DNA of 64,000 nucleotides from Caldilineaceae bacterium (lineage in GTDB: Bacteria; Chloroflexota; Anaerolineae; Caldilineales; Caldilineaceae), in contig JAPKMW010000018.1 in assembly GCA_026645575.1 (NCBI GenBank), positions 1 through 64,000 of the forward strand. Direction: 5' to 3'. A model generated the notes under the pieces. That model ran no database searches. It had not been told where the DNA came from and worked only from the letters and a program-made list of their open reading frames with translations. The translations under genes and the position numbers were made by a program. This document shows, piece by piece, positions 34,177 through 42,134 of the stretch; the first letter of the stretch is position 1, and the number at the start of each line of letters is the position of its first letter.

Positions 34177-35019
34177 ATGTTTAAGAACTTAAATTTGGGC
34201 GCCATTGGCATTAAGGCAACGTTGACTGAGAGCATCGACTATGCGCGACGCTATGGCTTTGTGGGCATTGACTTCTCGATCACCGAAGCGCTCACCCTCG
34301 CAGAAAAGATGGGTATGGATGGTGTGCGCAATCTCTTTGAAAGCGCCGGCGTCTTTCCCGGCTCCTGGGGCTTTCCGGTGAACTACCGCCAAGACGATGC
34401 GGCCTGGCGTGAGGGCTTGATGCTGCTGCCCAAACAGGCCGAATTTGCGCTGGAGCTGGGTTGTACCCGCACTTCCACTTGGATCTTGCCGGCCAGTGAT
34501 GAGCGCAACTTCCAGGAAAACTTTGAATTTCATGTCAATCGTCTGCGGCCGGCGGCCCAAATTCTGGCCGACTACGGCTGCCGCTTTGGTCTGGAATTTA
34601 TCGGACCCAAAACGCTGCGCATGCCGCGCAAATATAACTTTGTCCACACGATGGATGGCATGTTGGCCCTCTGCGCTGCCATCGGCACCGGCAACGTCGG
34701 GCTGCTACTCGATGCCTGGCATCTCTACACCGCCCACGGCACCCTGGACGATGTACGTAGACTCACCCGCGACGATGTCGTAACTGTCCATGTCAACGAT
34801 GCCCCCGCCGGCATCGCCGTGGACGAACAGATCGACAACGTGCGCACCCTGCCCGGCGAAACCGGGGTCCTCGACATCGGCGGCTTTTTGGATGCCCTGC
34901 GCGCCATTGGCTACGACGGCCCCATCACCGCCGAACCCTTTAGCAAGCGAGTCAACAGCATGAAGCCGGACGACGCCCTCCAAGCCACTGCCGATGCCAT
35001 GACTAAAATTGGGTTATAG
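34177..35019 (+). CDS. Sugar phosphate isomerase/epimerase-like TIM barrel
   Basis: 280 residues of the AP-endonuclease-2 superfamily. Putative metal ligands are the Glu of FGLEFIG, the Asp of LLLDAWH, the His of VHVNDA and the Glu of ITAEPF. It starts at ATG 34177 behind AGCAGGAGCG. Together with the next two genes (Gfo/Idh/MocA and SDR) it forms a probable sugar or polyol conversion group, similar to the pair at 2.9-5.2 kb but not a close copy. The substrate is unknown. Confidence 0.86.
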   Translation: MFKNLNLGAIGIKATLTESIDYARRYGFVGIDFSITEALTLAEKMGMDGVRNLFESAGVFPGSWGFPVNYRQDDAAWREGLMLLPKQAEFALELGCTRTSTWILPASDERNFQENFEFHVNRLRPAAQILADYGCRFGLEFIGPKTLRMPRKYNFVHTMDGMLALCAAIGTGNVGLLLDAWHLYTAHGTLDDVRRLTRDDVVTVHVNDAPAGIAVDEQIDNVRTLPGETGVLDIGGFLDALRAIGYDGPITAEPFSKRVNSMKPDDALQATADAMTKIGL

Positions 35020-35027
35020 ATGAGTTG

Positions 35028-35095
35028 GGTGCTTCGGTGCTGTGGTGAGTGAGTGGGGCCATGTGGGCGCGAACTCACCGCAGCACCGAAGCACC
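35028..35095. repeat. Inverted repeat between TIM barrel and dehydrogenase genes
   Basis: 23-bp arms with one mismatch (35028-35050, 35073-35095). It occupies most of the 101-bp gap. No T-run follows. Confidence 0.82.
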
Positions 35096-35120
35096 CCATC
35101 AATCACGAAAGGAAACGAAC

Positions 35121-36122
35121 ATGTACAATGTAGCGCTGGTGGGCTGCGGCCATATTCATACACCGGGCTTTGTCAAACGCTTGCAGGCGCGCACCGATGT
35201 GACGGTGACGAAAGTTTGGGATCACGACGCCGCACGGGCCGAAAAATGGGCGCAAGAGCTAAATGCCGTCACCGTGGCCGATGTCGCCCAAATCTGGTCG
35301 GATGGGGCGATTGCGGCGGTAATTATTTGTTCCGAGACGGATCGCCACAAACCATTGGTGCTGGCCGGCGCTAATGCCGGTAAGCATCTTTTTGTCGAAA
35401 AACCGTTAGGGTTAGGCGCCGCCGATGCCGACGCAATGGCCGCCGCCATTGACCGGGCCGGCATTCTCTTCCAGACCGGCTATTTTCAACGGGGCAACCC
35501 TGTTCACCTCTTCCTACGCGAGCAAATTCAAAAGGGTCACTTTGGCAAGATCACCCGCATCCGCCACTCCAATTGCCATTCTGGTTCACTCGGCGGCTGG
35601 TTTGATACTGACTGGCGCTGGATGGCCGATCTGAGTCAGGCCGGCGTTGGTGGCTTTGGCGACTTGGGCACCCATTCGCTCGACATTCTCATGTGGCTGA
35701 TGGGCGATGTCGCCCGCGTCACCGCCAGCATCGGCGTGGCGACGGCCCGCTATGGCGACTGTGACGAGTACGGCGAGGGGCTGATTGAATTTGCCAACGG
35801 CGCCGTCGGTACGCTGGCCGCTGGCTGGGTCGATGTGCAACATCCCGTCAATGTGATCGTTAGCGGCACCGAGGGTCACGCCTATGTTTGCAACGATCAA
35901 CTTTTCTTCAAGAGCAGCCATGTCGAAGGCGCCGACGGCAAACAGCCGTGGACCGATCTGCCGGCGGCCTGGCCTCATGCGTTTGAACTCTTCTTGGATG
36001 CCGCCGTTGGCAAAGCCGGTGTGCCGCTGGTTTCCCCCACCGAAGCCGCCGCCCGCAGCACGGTGATGGAAGCGCTCTATCAAGGATCCCGCGAAAAGCG
36101 CTGGGTAGCCGTAGGAGCCTAA
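35121..36122 (+). CDS. Gfo/Idh/MocA family oxidoreductase
   Basis: 333 residues from the ATG at 35121, which has AAAGGAAACG upstream. The frame open from 35049 would translate the inverted repeat. The Rossmann start is YNVALVGCGHIHTPGF. The signature Glu93-Lys94-Pro95 lies in FVEKPLG. The C-terminal domain has DLGTHSLDILMWLMG, with the conserved His of the active site. The SDR gene follows after 2 bases, so the two are translationally linked. It probably oxidises a cyclitol or sugar. Confidence 0.9.
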   Translation: MYNVALVGCGHIHTPGFVKRLQARTDVTVTKVWDHDAARAEKWAQELNAVTVADVAQIWSDGAIAAVIICSETDRHKPLVLAGANAGKHLFVEKPLGLGAADADAMAAAIDRAGILFQTGYFQRGNPVHLFLREQIQKGHFGKITRIRHSNCHSGSLGGWFDTDWRWMADLSQAGVGGFGDLGTHSLDILMWLMGDVARVTASIGVATARYGDCDEYGEGLIEFANGAVGTLAAGWVDVQHPVNVIVSGTEGHAYVCNDQLFFKSSHVEGADGKQPWTDLPAAWPHAFELFLDAAVGKAGVPLVSPTEAAARSTVMEALYQGSREKRWVAVGA

Positions 36123-36124
36123 CT

Positions 36125-36925
36125 ATGTTGCTGCAAGATAAAGTTGTGCTAGTGACCGGCTCGACCACCGGCATCGGCGAAGCGACCGCCCGTCTCGCCG
36201 TGGCGCAAGGGGCGCAGGTAATGATTCATGGGCGTAACGAAGAAGCGGCCCAGGCACTCTGTCAGGAGCTTGGTTCAGCCGCCGCCTATGTGATTGCTGA
36301 CCTGATCGAACCAGATGGTTGCGTCAAAATTGTGGAAGCTGCTGTCGCGCACTTTGGCCGGCTGGATGGCGTGGTCAACAACGCCGCTGTCACCACCCGC
36401 AGCACGCTGGAGACGACTGACGCCGCCATGTTTGATCAGATTGTAGGCATCAACCTACGCGCCCCCATCTTGATCATTCGTGAAGCCGTAAACGTCTTTC
36501 GCCAACAGGCTGAGCAAGGACGACCCGGCGGCGCGATTGTCAACATTGGCTCGATCAACGCCCTCAGCGGCGCGCCCAATCTGCTGGCCTATTCGGCGGC
36601 CAAAGGTGGCTTGATGACCGCTACGCAAAATCTGGCGAATGCGTTGGCAACGGAGAAGATTCGGGTCAACCAACTGAATGTTGGCTGGGTCACCTCGCGC
36701 AACGAGATCGCCCTCAAGATCCGCGAAGGTTTGCCCGTCGGCTGGGAAAACAACGTTCCATCTGCCTTCGCCCCCACCGGGCGTTTGCTGACGCCAGAAC
36801 AAGTCGCCCAACATATCGTCTTCTGGGTTTCCGATGCTTCGGCGCCTGCCAATGGCGTTGTCTATGTCCTAGAGCAATATTCCCCCATCGGGCGGAATAG
36901 CGCAAAGAGTAATGACGAGTTCTAA
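36125..36925 (+). CDS. Short-chain dehydrogenase/reductase (SDR)
   Basis: 266 residues of the classical SDR type: TGSTTGIG (11-18), NNAAV (86-90, usually NNAG) and the triad Ser143, Tyr156, Lys160 (AYSAAKG). AGGAG precedes the ATG, inside the end of the dehydrogenase gene. It works with NAD(P) in the cytosol and the substrate is unknown. It is the last gene of the 34.2-36.9 kb group and is followed by a perfect hairpin. Confidence 0.9.
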   Translation: MLLQDKVVLVTGSTTGIGEATARLAVAQGAQVMIHGRNEEAAQALCQELGSAAAYVIADLIEPDGCVKIVEAAVAHFGRLDGVVNNAAVTTRSTLETTDAAMFDQIVGINLRAPILIIREAVNVFRQQAEQGRPGGAIVNIGSINALSGAPNLLAYSAAKGGLMTATQNLANALATEKIRVNQLNVGWVTSRNEIALKIREGLPVGWENNVPSAFAPTGRLLTPEQVAQHIVFWVSDASAPANGVVYVLEQYSPIGRNSAKSNDEF

Positions 36926-36979
36926 TAATGAATGGACAACGAATAACAATTAATGATTATCCGTTGTCCATTCATTATT
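36924..36979. repeat. Perfect 18-bp inverted repeat after SDR gene
   Basis: Arms 36924-36941 and 36962-36979 are perfectly complementary, and the left arm starts at the SDR stop. The 20-base loop is AT-rich. Confidence 0.85.
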
Positions 36980-36990
36980 GGTTTTGTTAG

Positions 36991-37857
36991 ATGCTGATGG
37001 TTATGCCTGCTTTACAACTTTTTGCTATCACCGCTGCTGGTCTGCAATCTTTACCAGTACCTACAGACGCTAATGATTTTACCGATCTCTATACCGGGTT
37101 AGCGCTGGGCGTCTACTCGGTGATCCGCACTTATGATCATAACAAATTTCTGCGCCTTGACCAGCATCTGGCGCGCACAGTGAACTCGATGCGCTTGCTG
37201 GGTTGGGAATATCAACTGGATGAACGCCGGTTGCGGCAGGCCATTCACACCCTCTGTACAGCTTATCCGGCGCCGGAGATGCGGGTGCGGATCGATCTGT
37301 TGGCTGAACCGGCGCGTAGCTTGGGGACAGAAAGTCGCGAATTGCTCGCCTTGATGCCCTTTACCCCGCTGCCCAGCACTTATTATGCGCAAGGCGTCAC
37401 CGTCGATTTTGCCACCGATTTACACCGCGCCAACCCGTTGATCAAAACCGCCGACTTTGCCGAAGCGCGCAAACGTAGTGGACAGCGCAGCGCTGCTTAT
37501 GAATTGCTCTTGGTGGAAAATGGCAAGATTTTAGAGGGAACCAGTTCCAACTTTTACGGTGTGCGCAACGGTGTTCTCTACACCGCCGGCGCTGGTGTGT
37601 TAGAGGGCATCACCCGTTCGGTGCTTCTCGATCTGGCGCGCCAACTGCCCATGCCGGTGCAACTGGAGGCGATTCGGGTGGATGAAATCGAGCAGTTGGC
37701 GGAAGCCGCCATCAGCAGTTCCTCGCGCGGGTTGCTGCCGGTGGTGCAAATTGGGGAAACGACCATCGGTGATGGTCAACCTGGTTCTTATACGCAACGG
37801 TTGATGTCAGCGTATGACGCGTTTGTAGCGCAGCATATTCGGACGGCCATTGGATAG
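36991..37857 (+). CDS. Class IV aminotransferase
   Basis: 288 residues of the PLP fold-type IV family (branched-chain aminotransferase, D-amino acid aminotransferase, aminodeoxychorismate lyase). The PLP lysine is probably Lys152 (NPLIKTADFAEARK). The cofactor-contact segment KILEGTSSNFYGV (Glu182) and GITRSVLLDLA are in place. Which family member it is cannot be decided. The start is uncertain: there is no clear ribosome-binding site and another ATG lies at 37003. It lies just downstream of the hairpin. Confidence 0.85.
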   Translation: MLMVMPALQLFAITAAGLQSLPVPTDANDFTDLYTGLALGVYSVIRTYDHNKFLRLDQHLARTVNSMRLLGWEYQLDERRLRQAIHTLCTAYPAPEMRVRIDLLAEPARSLGTESRELLALMPFTPLPSTYYAQGVTVDFATDLHRANPLIKTADFAEARKRSGQRSAAYELLLVENGKILEGTSSNFYGVRNGVLYTAGAGVLEGITRSVLLDLARQLPMPVQLEAIRVDEIEQLAEAAISSSSRGLLPVVQIGETTIGDGQPGSYTQRLMSAYDAFVAQHIRTAIG

Positions 37858-37866
37858 GGTAACCGA

Positions 37867-38202
37867 TTAATTCACGGCAAAACCAGTATATTGCCGCTGG
37901 TAGGGCGCATGGTAGGCCAGCACAATGTCTTCCTTTGGCACCCCTAACGCCACTAACTCATTAGCGACGCCAACCTCTGTGCCATCATGTTGAATCCAAA
38001 TTTTGCCGTTTTTGATGTCCATGTGCATCAGGCAACCATATTGACGATGGGCTTTATGCCAGCCAGCATGGACGAGTTGATAATGATCGTTTTCCGTGTC
38101 AAAAATTCTTTGCAATTCAACATCGCCAAAACTGGGGGGAGTTGCACTATGACGTTGAATCACTTCACGAATATATTGGCGGTATTGATCGATTTTTGCC
38201 AT
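37867..38202 (-). CDS. xisI: XisI-like protein
   Basis: 111 residues matching the XisI family along its length: MAKIDQYRQYIREVIQRHS, DVELQRIFDTENDHYQLVHAGW, KIWIQHDGTE and GVPKEDIVLAYHAPYQRQYTGFAVN. The family was named from an excision control factor of the cyanobacterial fdxN element. Most members stand outside any such element and their role is unknown. It follows the xisH frame with an overlap, as in typical xisHI pairs. GC content is lower than in its neighbours. Confidence 0.88.
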   Translation of the reverse strand: MAKIDQYRQYIREVIQRHSATPPSFGDVELQRIFDTENDHYQLVHAGWHKAHRQYGCLMHMDIKNGKIWIQHDGTEVGVANELVALGVPKEDIVLAYHAPYQRQYTGFAVN

Positions 38203-38604
38203 AGAACAATTTTCTCCTCTTGTGCATTGTAGACGAGAAAATAAACTGCGTTAAATTGCAGAGCTTGTTGGACGAACTGGAGTGTAAAGAAACGATTGAA
38301 TGCTTCTTCGGGTACTGCCAGGTATAATGACGCGCCCTGGGTCACGGATAGAAAGAGCGAGCAAATAATTGCGATACTGACCAATCGCGAGATGAAACTC
38401 GTGAATGTCTGATACTCGCACAAAACTTTTCACTTCCACGGCGATCTTTTGGTCTTCTTTTTCGGCTGCGATCAATGGTTCAGCCGTCAAGTCAACATAC
38501 ATCTCGACACCACCCACTTGCAACTTCATATCTTCATGGGTAATGCGCCAGCCATCTTTGATTAACCCTTGGCGAACTGCGTCATGAAAAATGTCATGTG
38601 CCAT
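38160..38604 (-). pseudogene. xisH: xisH interrupted by a +1 frameshift
   Basis: The first frame (from 38604) gives MAHDIFHDAVRQGLIKDGW and on, with the nuclease-like IAVEVKSF core, up to LSIRDPG. The rest of the family sequence (LYLAVPEEAFNRFF ... YNAQEEKIVLWQK) lies in the next frame, ending at 38160. Removing one base in the GACCCAGGG stretch (around 38334-38343) rejoins RDPG to ASLYLAVP. It is either a recent pseudogene, a sequencing error, or less likely programmed frameshifting. XisH has a PD-(D/E)xK-like fold. Confidence 0.85.
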
Positions 38605-38694
38605 AGCTTTATATAACCAGTTGAATACTTTGAATATAAAAATAGCTTATGACAAGTATACCATAAGTGGGACAACCATCGTAATTTTTGTGGA

Positions 38695-39654
38695 TCAATC
38701 CGTGACCTGGGTGTGCACCCGATTCACTACCTGTTGAAACAGTTTTGCCCATCCCGGTGTAACAAACATCTGCGCGCCATTAAACACTTGCAGTCCCCAA
38801 CTTGGCGGCTGGGCTTCGCCTGTGGCCTGTAAACTGTCTGGGAAATCGAGTGCATCGAGAATCAGTTGCACCTTGTGGTCTGGTTGGATAAATTCACCCG
38901 CCGCCGCCAACCATTCCTGGCCCCAACTGGCCGGGCGACCACTCTTCGTGCCATAGATTAAGGGTGTGAAAACATCAATGGCCGGCGCAAAACGTTGGTA
39001 ATCCTGGGCGAAGATGCGCGTCAACGCACCGTCGAATTCGGTTGGTGTCCAGGGACACATATAAGCGCCGACAACACAGGTGGGGTGGTGGTTACGGATT
39101 GAATTCGCATAGTGGTGGGCGTGGCGGGCGACCCGTTCACACTTGTGTCGTGTCCACGCCTGTTGGTGATTGGCTAAAATCTCATTGGGTGATTGGGCAT
39201 CGATACCGGTGGCTTCACAGAAATCGGCGATACAGGCTGGGCAGAAGCAACTTTCCTGTAAATCAGGGTCAGGCATCTCGAACCAGCCCGCATAGGTCAA
39301 ATAATCCAGCCAGATGCCGACTGGCTGGAATTCCCGCAAACCGACCAGTAGATTGGCTTCAGTTTCGGCGAGAAAGTCCTCTTGGGAAAGACAGACGCCC
39401 TGTACCAACTTGCCATAGCGGATCGGCTTGCCATCGACACCGATGGGGATTAATTCGGGCCGTTCGGCAAAATCGGCGCGGAAGGTTTTGAATTCGACAC
39501 AGGCGGCGATCCCATAGCGCGCACAGGCATCGAAAGCGGTGGCGTTAAAGCCATGAAACCAAAGGGCATTGACATCATAGGCTGCAAATTGGTCAAGATA
39601 GGGCAAGGCGCTGCTGCCGTAAGGGCCGAAGAGGAGTGGAATTGGACGATTCAT
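38695..39654 (-). CDS. Glycosidase-like TIM-barrel protein of unknown function
   Basis: 319 residues from the ATG at 39654, which has AAAGGAAC upstream. A frame open from 39747 would translate the palindromic element. Visible features are WFHGFNATAFDACARYGIAACVEF, IWLDYLTYAGWFE and the Cys-rich ESCFCPACIADFCEATG (CxCxxC), which recalls segments in bacterial glycoside-hydrolase-like barrels. There is no signal peptide. I do not recognise the exact family and the activity is unknown. It stands alone, downstream of the 123-bp element. Confidence 0.6.
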   Translation of the reverse strand: MNRPIPLLFGPYGSSALPYLDQFAAYDVNALWFHGFNATAFDACARYGIAACVEFKTFRADFAERPELIPIGVDGKPIRYGKLVQGVCLSQEDFLAETEANLLVGLREFQPVGIWLDYLTYAGWFEMPDPDLQESCFCPACIADFCEATGIDAQSPNEILANHQQAWTRHKCERVARHAHHYANSIRNHHPTCVVGAYMCPWTPTEFDGALTRIFAQDYQRFAPAIDVFTPLIYGTKSGRPASWGQEWLAAAGEFIQPDHKVQLILDALDFPDSLQATGEAQPPSWGLQVFNGAQMFVTPGWAKLFQQVVNRVHTQVTD

Positions 39655-39677
39655 AAAATATGTTCCTTTATTTTTGT

Positions 39678-39800
39678 GGTTCATCAGGAACTCAGGGGCT
39701 TGACAACCATCTTCCCGGAAGGTTTGAGCGGACGATCCTGTCGACAAAACCGACCTTCCGGGAAGATTTACATCTCAACTCCCTGCGTTCCTGATGAACC
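39678..39800. repeat. 123-bp palindromic MITE-like element, copy 2
   Basis: It has perfect 14-bp terminal inverted repeats (GGTTCATCAGGAAC at 39678-39691, mirrored at 39787-39800) and the same internal 15-bp arms as copy 1 (ATCTTCCCGGAAGGT). It aligns without gaps to 4122-4244. It lies between a barrel-protein gene and the 3' end of the kinase gene. Confidence 0.85.
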
Positions 39801-39801
39801 A

Positions 39802-41040
39802 TTATTGTTTGGTCAACAACGGTAGATCGATCGTAAAGGTTGTCCCACGTCCCACCTCACTTTGAACGCTGATCTGCCCACCATGCGCCTGCACCAACTG
39901 GCGGGCAATGGCCAGGCCCAACCCGCTACCGATGCCTTCGCCATGAGTGCGCGCCCGGTCGCCGCGCCAGAAACGGTCAAAGAGAAAGGGTAAATCCTCT
40001 GGTGCAATGCCTTCACCGGTGTCAGCGACGGTGATGCGCGCCAAACCATCGTACCGTCTTGCCGCTAAGGTGATTGTACCGCCTGCTGATGTATGACGCA
40101 ACGCGTTGACAACCAGATTGCTCAAAACCTGATTCAGCCGCCCGGCGTCAGCCTCAATCAACAATGCGTTTTCGTCTGTGTCGGTATTATTCGTAATTCG
40201 TAATTCGTGATTCGTGATTCGTAGGCTGATGCCTTTGGCTTCCGCTTGCCCTTCAAAGCTCACCTCCACATCGGAGAGTAAGTCCTGGACAGCTACCGCC
40301 GTCCGCACCATGGGCAACTGACCGGACTCGGCCAGCGAGAGGGTGCGCAGATCATCGACCAACCGCGCCAGATGACGGGTCTCATCAAGGGTGGTGGTGA
40401 TATGCTCCGGTGTCGCCTCGTAGACGCCATCGAGAATGCCTTCCAGGTTGCCCTGGATGATATGCAGGGGCGTGCGCAACTCGTGGGCAACATCGGCGGT
40501 GAGATTGCGCCGTTGTTGATCGCTGCGTTCTAATTCGGCCACCATCTGGTTGAAAGAGTGGGTCAAGCGGCTAAAGTCACCTTTGCCCCCGTTTGGCACA
40601 CGCACGCTCAAGTCGCCGGCCGCCACCGCATCAGCAGCGGCCATGACATTGGCCAGCGGTGTGGTGACACGACGAAAGGTGCGGATCGCCAGGGCAACCC
40701 CCACCATCGGCAAGCCAAACGCCAGCCCACAGCCACTGAGCCAGACGACAATTGCCATATGCCCATCGCCGCCAAACCAGCGGGTGAGCAGATAGGCCAG
40801 CAGCGCCATGCCGCCGACCGTGAAGAGAAAGATCAGCCCAAAGACAGACAAAAAGCGCAAGAAGAGCAAACGCCGATTGGTGTGCCACTCCGGGTTCCAA
40901 TGGCCTGGTCGCCACTGACGATGACCCCAATGTTGCCCCCCCCAGTGTTTTGCCCAAGGTGGTTGTCCACCCCAGTGCTGCCCATGTCTGTGCCAGGGTG
41001 ATTGGGGTTGTTCCTGGTCTGAAGGCTCGAAGGGTGGCAT
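39802..41040 (-). CDS. BaeS-like sensor histidine kinase with His/Trp-rich N-terminus
   Basis: 412 residues. The N-terminal about 53 residues are rich in His, Trp, Gln and Gly (HRHGQHWGGQ, KHWGGQHWGHRQW). Then come two membrane helices (about 57-85, 94-120), HAMP (FRRVTTPLANVMAAADAVAAGDLSVRV), HisKA with AHELRTPLHII, and HATPase (NLVVNALRH, DTGEGI, GSGLGLAIA). An ATTCGTRATTCGT word repeat encodes SLRITNHELRITNN just before the HATPase, in frame. Its ATG directly abuts the response-regulator stop, so it is the partner of that regulator. Confidence 0.92.
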   Translation of the reverse strand: MPPFEPSDQEQPQSPWHRHGQHWGGQPPWAKHWGGQHWGHRQWRPGHWNPEWHTNRRLLFLRFLSVFGLIFLFTVGGMALLAYLLTRWFGGDGHMAIVVWLSGCGLAFGLPMVGVALAIRTFRRVTTPLANVMAAADAVAAGDLSVRVPNGGKGDFSRLTHSFNQMVAELERSDQQRRNLTADVAHELRTPLHIIQGNLEGILDGVYEATPEHITTTLDETRHLARLVDDLRTLSLAESGQLPMVRTAVAVQDLLSDVEVSFEGQAEAKGISLRITNHELRITNNTDTDENALLIEADAGRLNQVLSNLVVNALRHTSAGGTITLAARRYDGLARITVADTGEGIAPEDLPFLFDRFWRGDRARTHGEGIGSGLGLAIARQLVQAHGGQISVQSEVGRGTTFTIDLPLLTKQ

Positions 41041-41724
41041 CTACGTCTGCTCCGTAAACTGATAGCCAATGCCAAAGACAGTGAGAATGTAGCGCGGATC
41101 GCTGGTGTCGGCTTCGATCTTGCGGCGCAGGTTTTTGATGTGCGCGTCGACGCTGCGATCAAAATTGTCCGCCGCCATGCCTAGGCGGTCGAGTAACTGG
41201 GCGCGGGTGAAGGTCTGGCCGGGATGTTGCGCCAGGATGGCCAGCAGGTTGAATTCCAGCGGTGTCAGGCGAATCGTTTCGCCGGCCACTGTCACCCGAT
41301 GACCGTTGAGATCAATTTCCAGATCACCGGCTTGAATGACCCCTGCCGGTCGGTGACCGCTTTGCAGCCGCCGCAATACGACGCGTACTCTGGCTACAAG
41401 CTCGCGCGGTGAAAAGGGTTTGACAATGTAATCATCAGCACCCAGTTCTAACCCGATCAGTCGGTCTGTCTCTTCGACGCGCGCTGTCAACATGATGATC
41501 GGCACATCCGATTCACGGCGCAACGTTCGGCAGACATCCAGCCCGTCCATCCCTGGCAGATTGAGATCCAGCACAATCAGATCCGGTTTCATTTGGCGGG
41601 CCGCGGCCAATGCGCTTTTGCCATCGCCGACCGACTGGACGCGAAAACCGCCCCGTTCCAGATAATCCTGAGCCAGGCGGACAATTTTGGGTTCGTCGTC
41701 AGCCACTAAAATGAGTTCGTTCAT
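41041..41724 (-). CDS. OmpR/PhoB-family response regulator
   Basis: 227 residues from the ATG at 41724. The receiver (about 4-115) has LVADDE, the phospho-Asp in LIVLDLNLPGMDG and Lys in YIVKPF. The winged helix follows (about 130-225: LTPLEFNLLAILAQHPGQTFTRAQLLDRL, DAHIKNLRRKIE). It is the transcription factor partner of the abutting kinase. A longer frame from 41817 would run through the promoter and is rejected. The promoter carries an 11-bp-spaced direct repeat, suggesting autoregulation. Confidence 0.94.
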   Translation of the reverse strand: MNELILVADDEPKIVRLAQDYLERGGFRVQSVGDGKSALAAARQMKPDLIVLDLNLPGMDGLDVCRTLRRESDVPIIMLTARVEETDRLIGLELGADDYIVKPFSPRELVARVRVVLRRLQSGHRPAGVIQAGDLEIDLNGHRVTVAGETIRLTPLEFNLLAILAQHPGQTFTRAQLLDRLGMAADNFDRSVDAHIKNLRRKIEADTSDPRYILTVFGIGYQFTEQT

Positions 41725-41730
41725 GGCCTC

Positions 41731-41763
41731 ATTATAGCAGAAAAGGTGTGAAGATGATGTGAA
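41731..41763 (-). promoter_or_regulatory. Response-regulator promoter with 11-bp direct repeat
   Basis: On the minus strand a perfect TATAAT (41736-41731) ends only 6 bases before the ATG. TTCACA occurs twice upstream (41763-41758 and 41752-41747), with starts 11 bp apart. That is the spacing of OmpR/PhoB-type binding sites, placed over the -35 position. The implied start of transcription at or next to the ATG would give a leaderless message. Confidence 0.65.
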
Positions 41764-42134
41764 GAAGATCGGCAGAAGTGGTGAAATGGCGCCTGGTGAT
41801 TGGCGCGGATTGCACATGGACTATGATTCGTGATTCGTAAGTCGTGGTTATAGTAATGTAGGCAAACCGTAACCTGCAACGCGCCTCTTGTGTCTTGGCA
41901 CACAGACCCACTGTGCCGCCATTCACGCCAGGGTTCGCCCGATTAGGCTATGATCGGCGAATGGCAATGAACCCCCATTGTCACTGGCAACGATGACGAT
42001 ACTACTTCATCGTATCCAATGCCAGGGTATTACGTCGAGATAGATACTGCCGGTTTCCTGATCGCTCGCTCGTATCAACCCTGCACGGTGGGGCCGACTC
42101 TTTTCAATGTGCAAGCAAAATAAAGGAGCGCTTT
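41764..42134. other. 370-bp divergent intergenic region
   Basis: It holds an ATTCGTGATTCGTAAG word (about 41826-41841) and a small GTGTCTTGGCACAC hairpin (about 41890-41903). No clear sigma-70 promoter for the large secreted-protein gene was found. AAAGGAGCG lies just before its ATG at 42135. Confidence 0.5.

Noticed and set aside
39655..39747. Extended start of the barrel protein on the minus strand
   Set aside because: The extra residues come from copy 2 of the palindromic element; the two elements yield the same peptide (TGSSxQTFREDG) in unrelated contexts.
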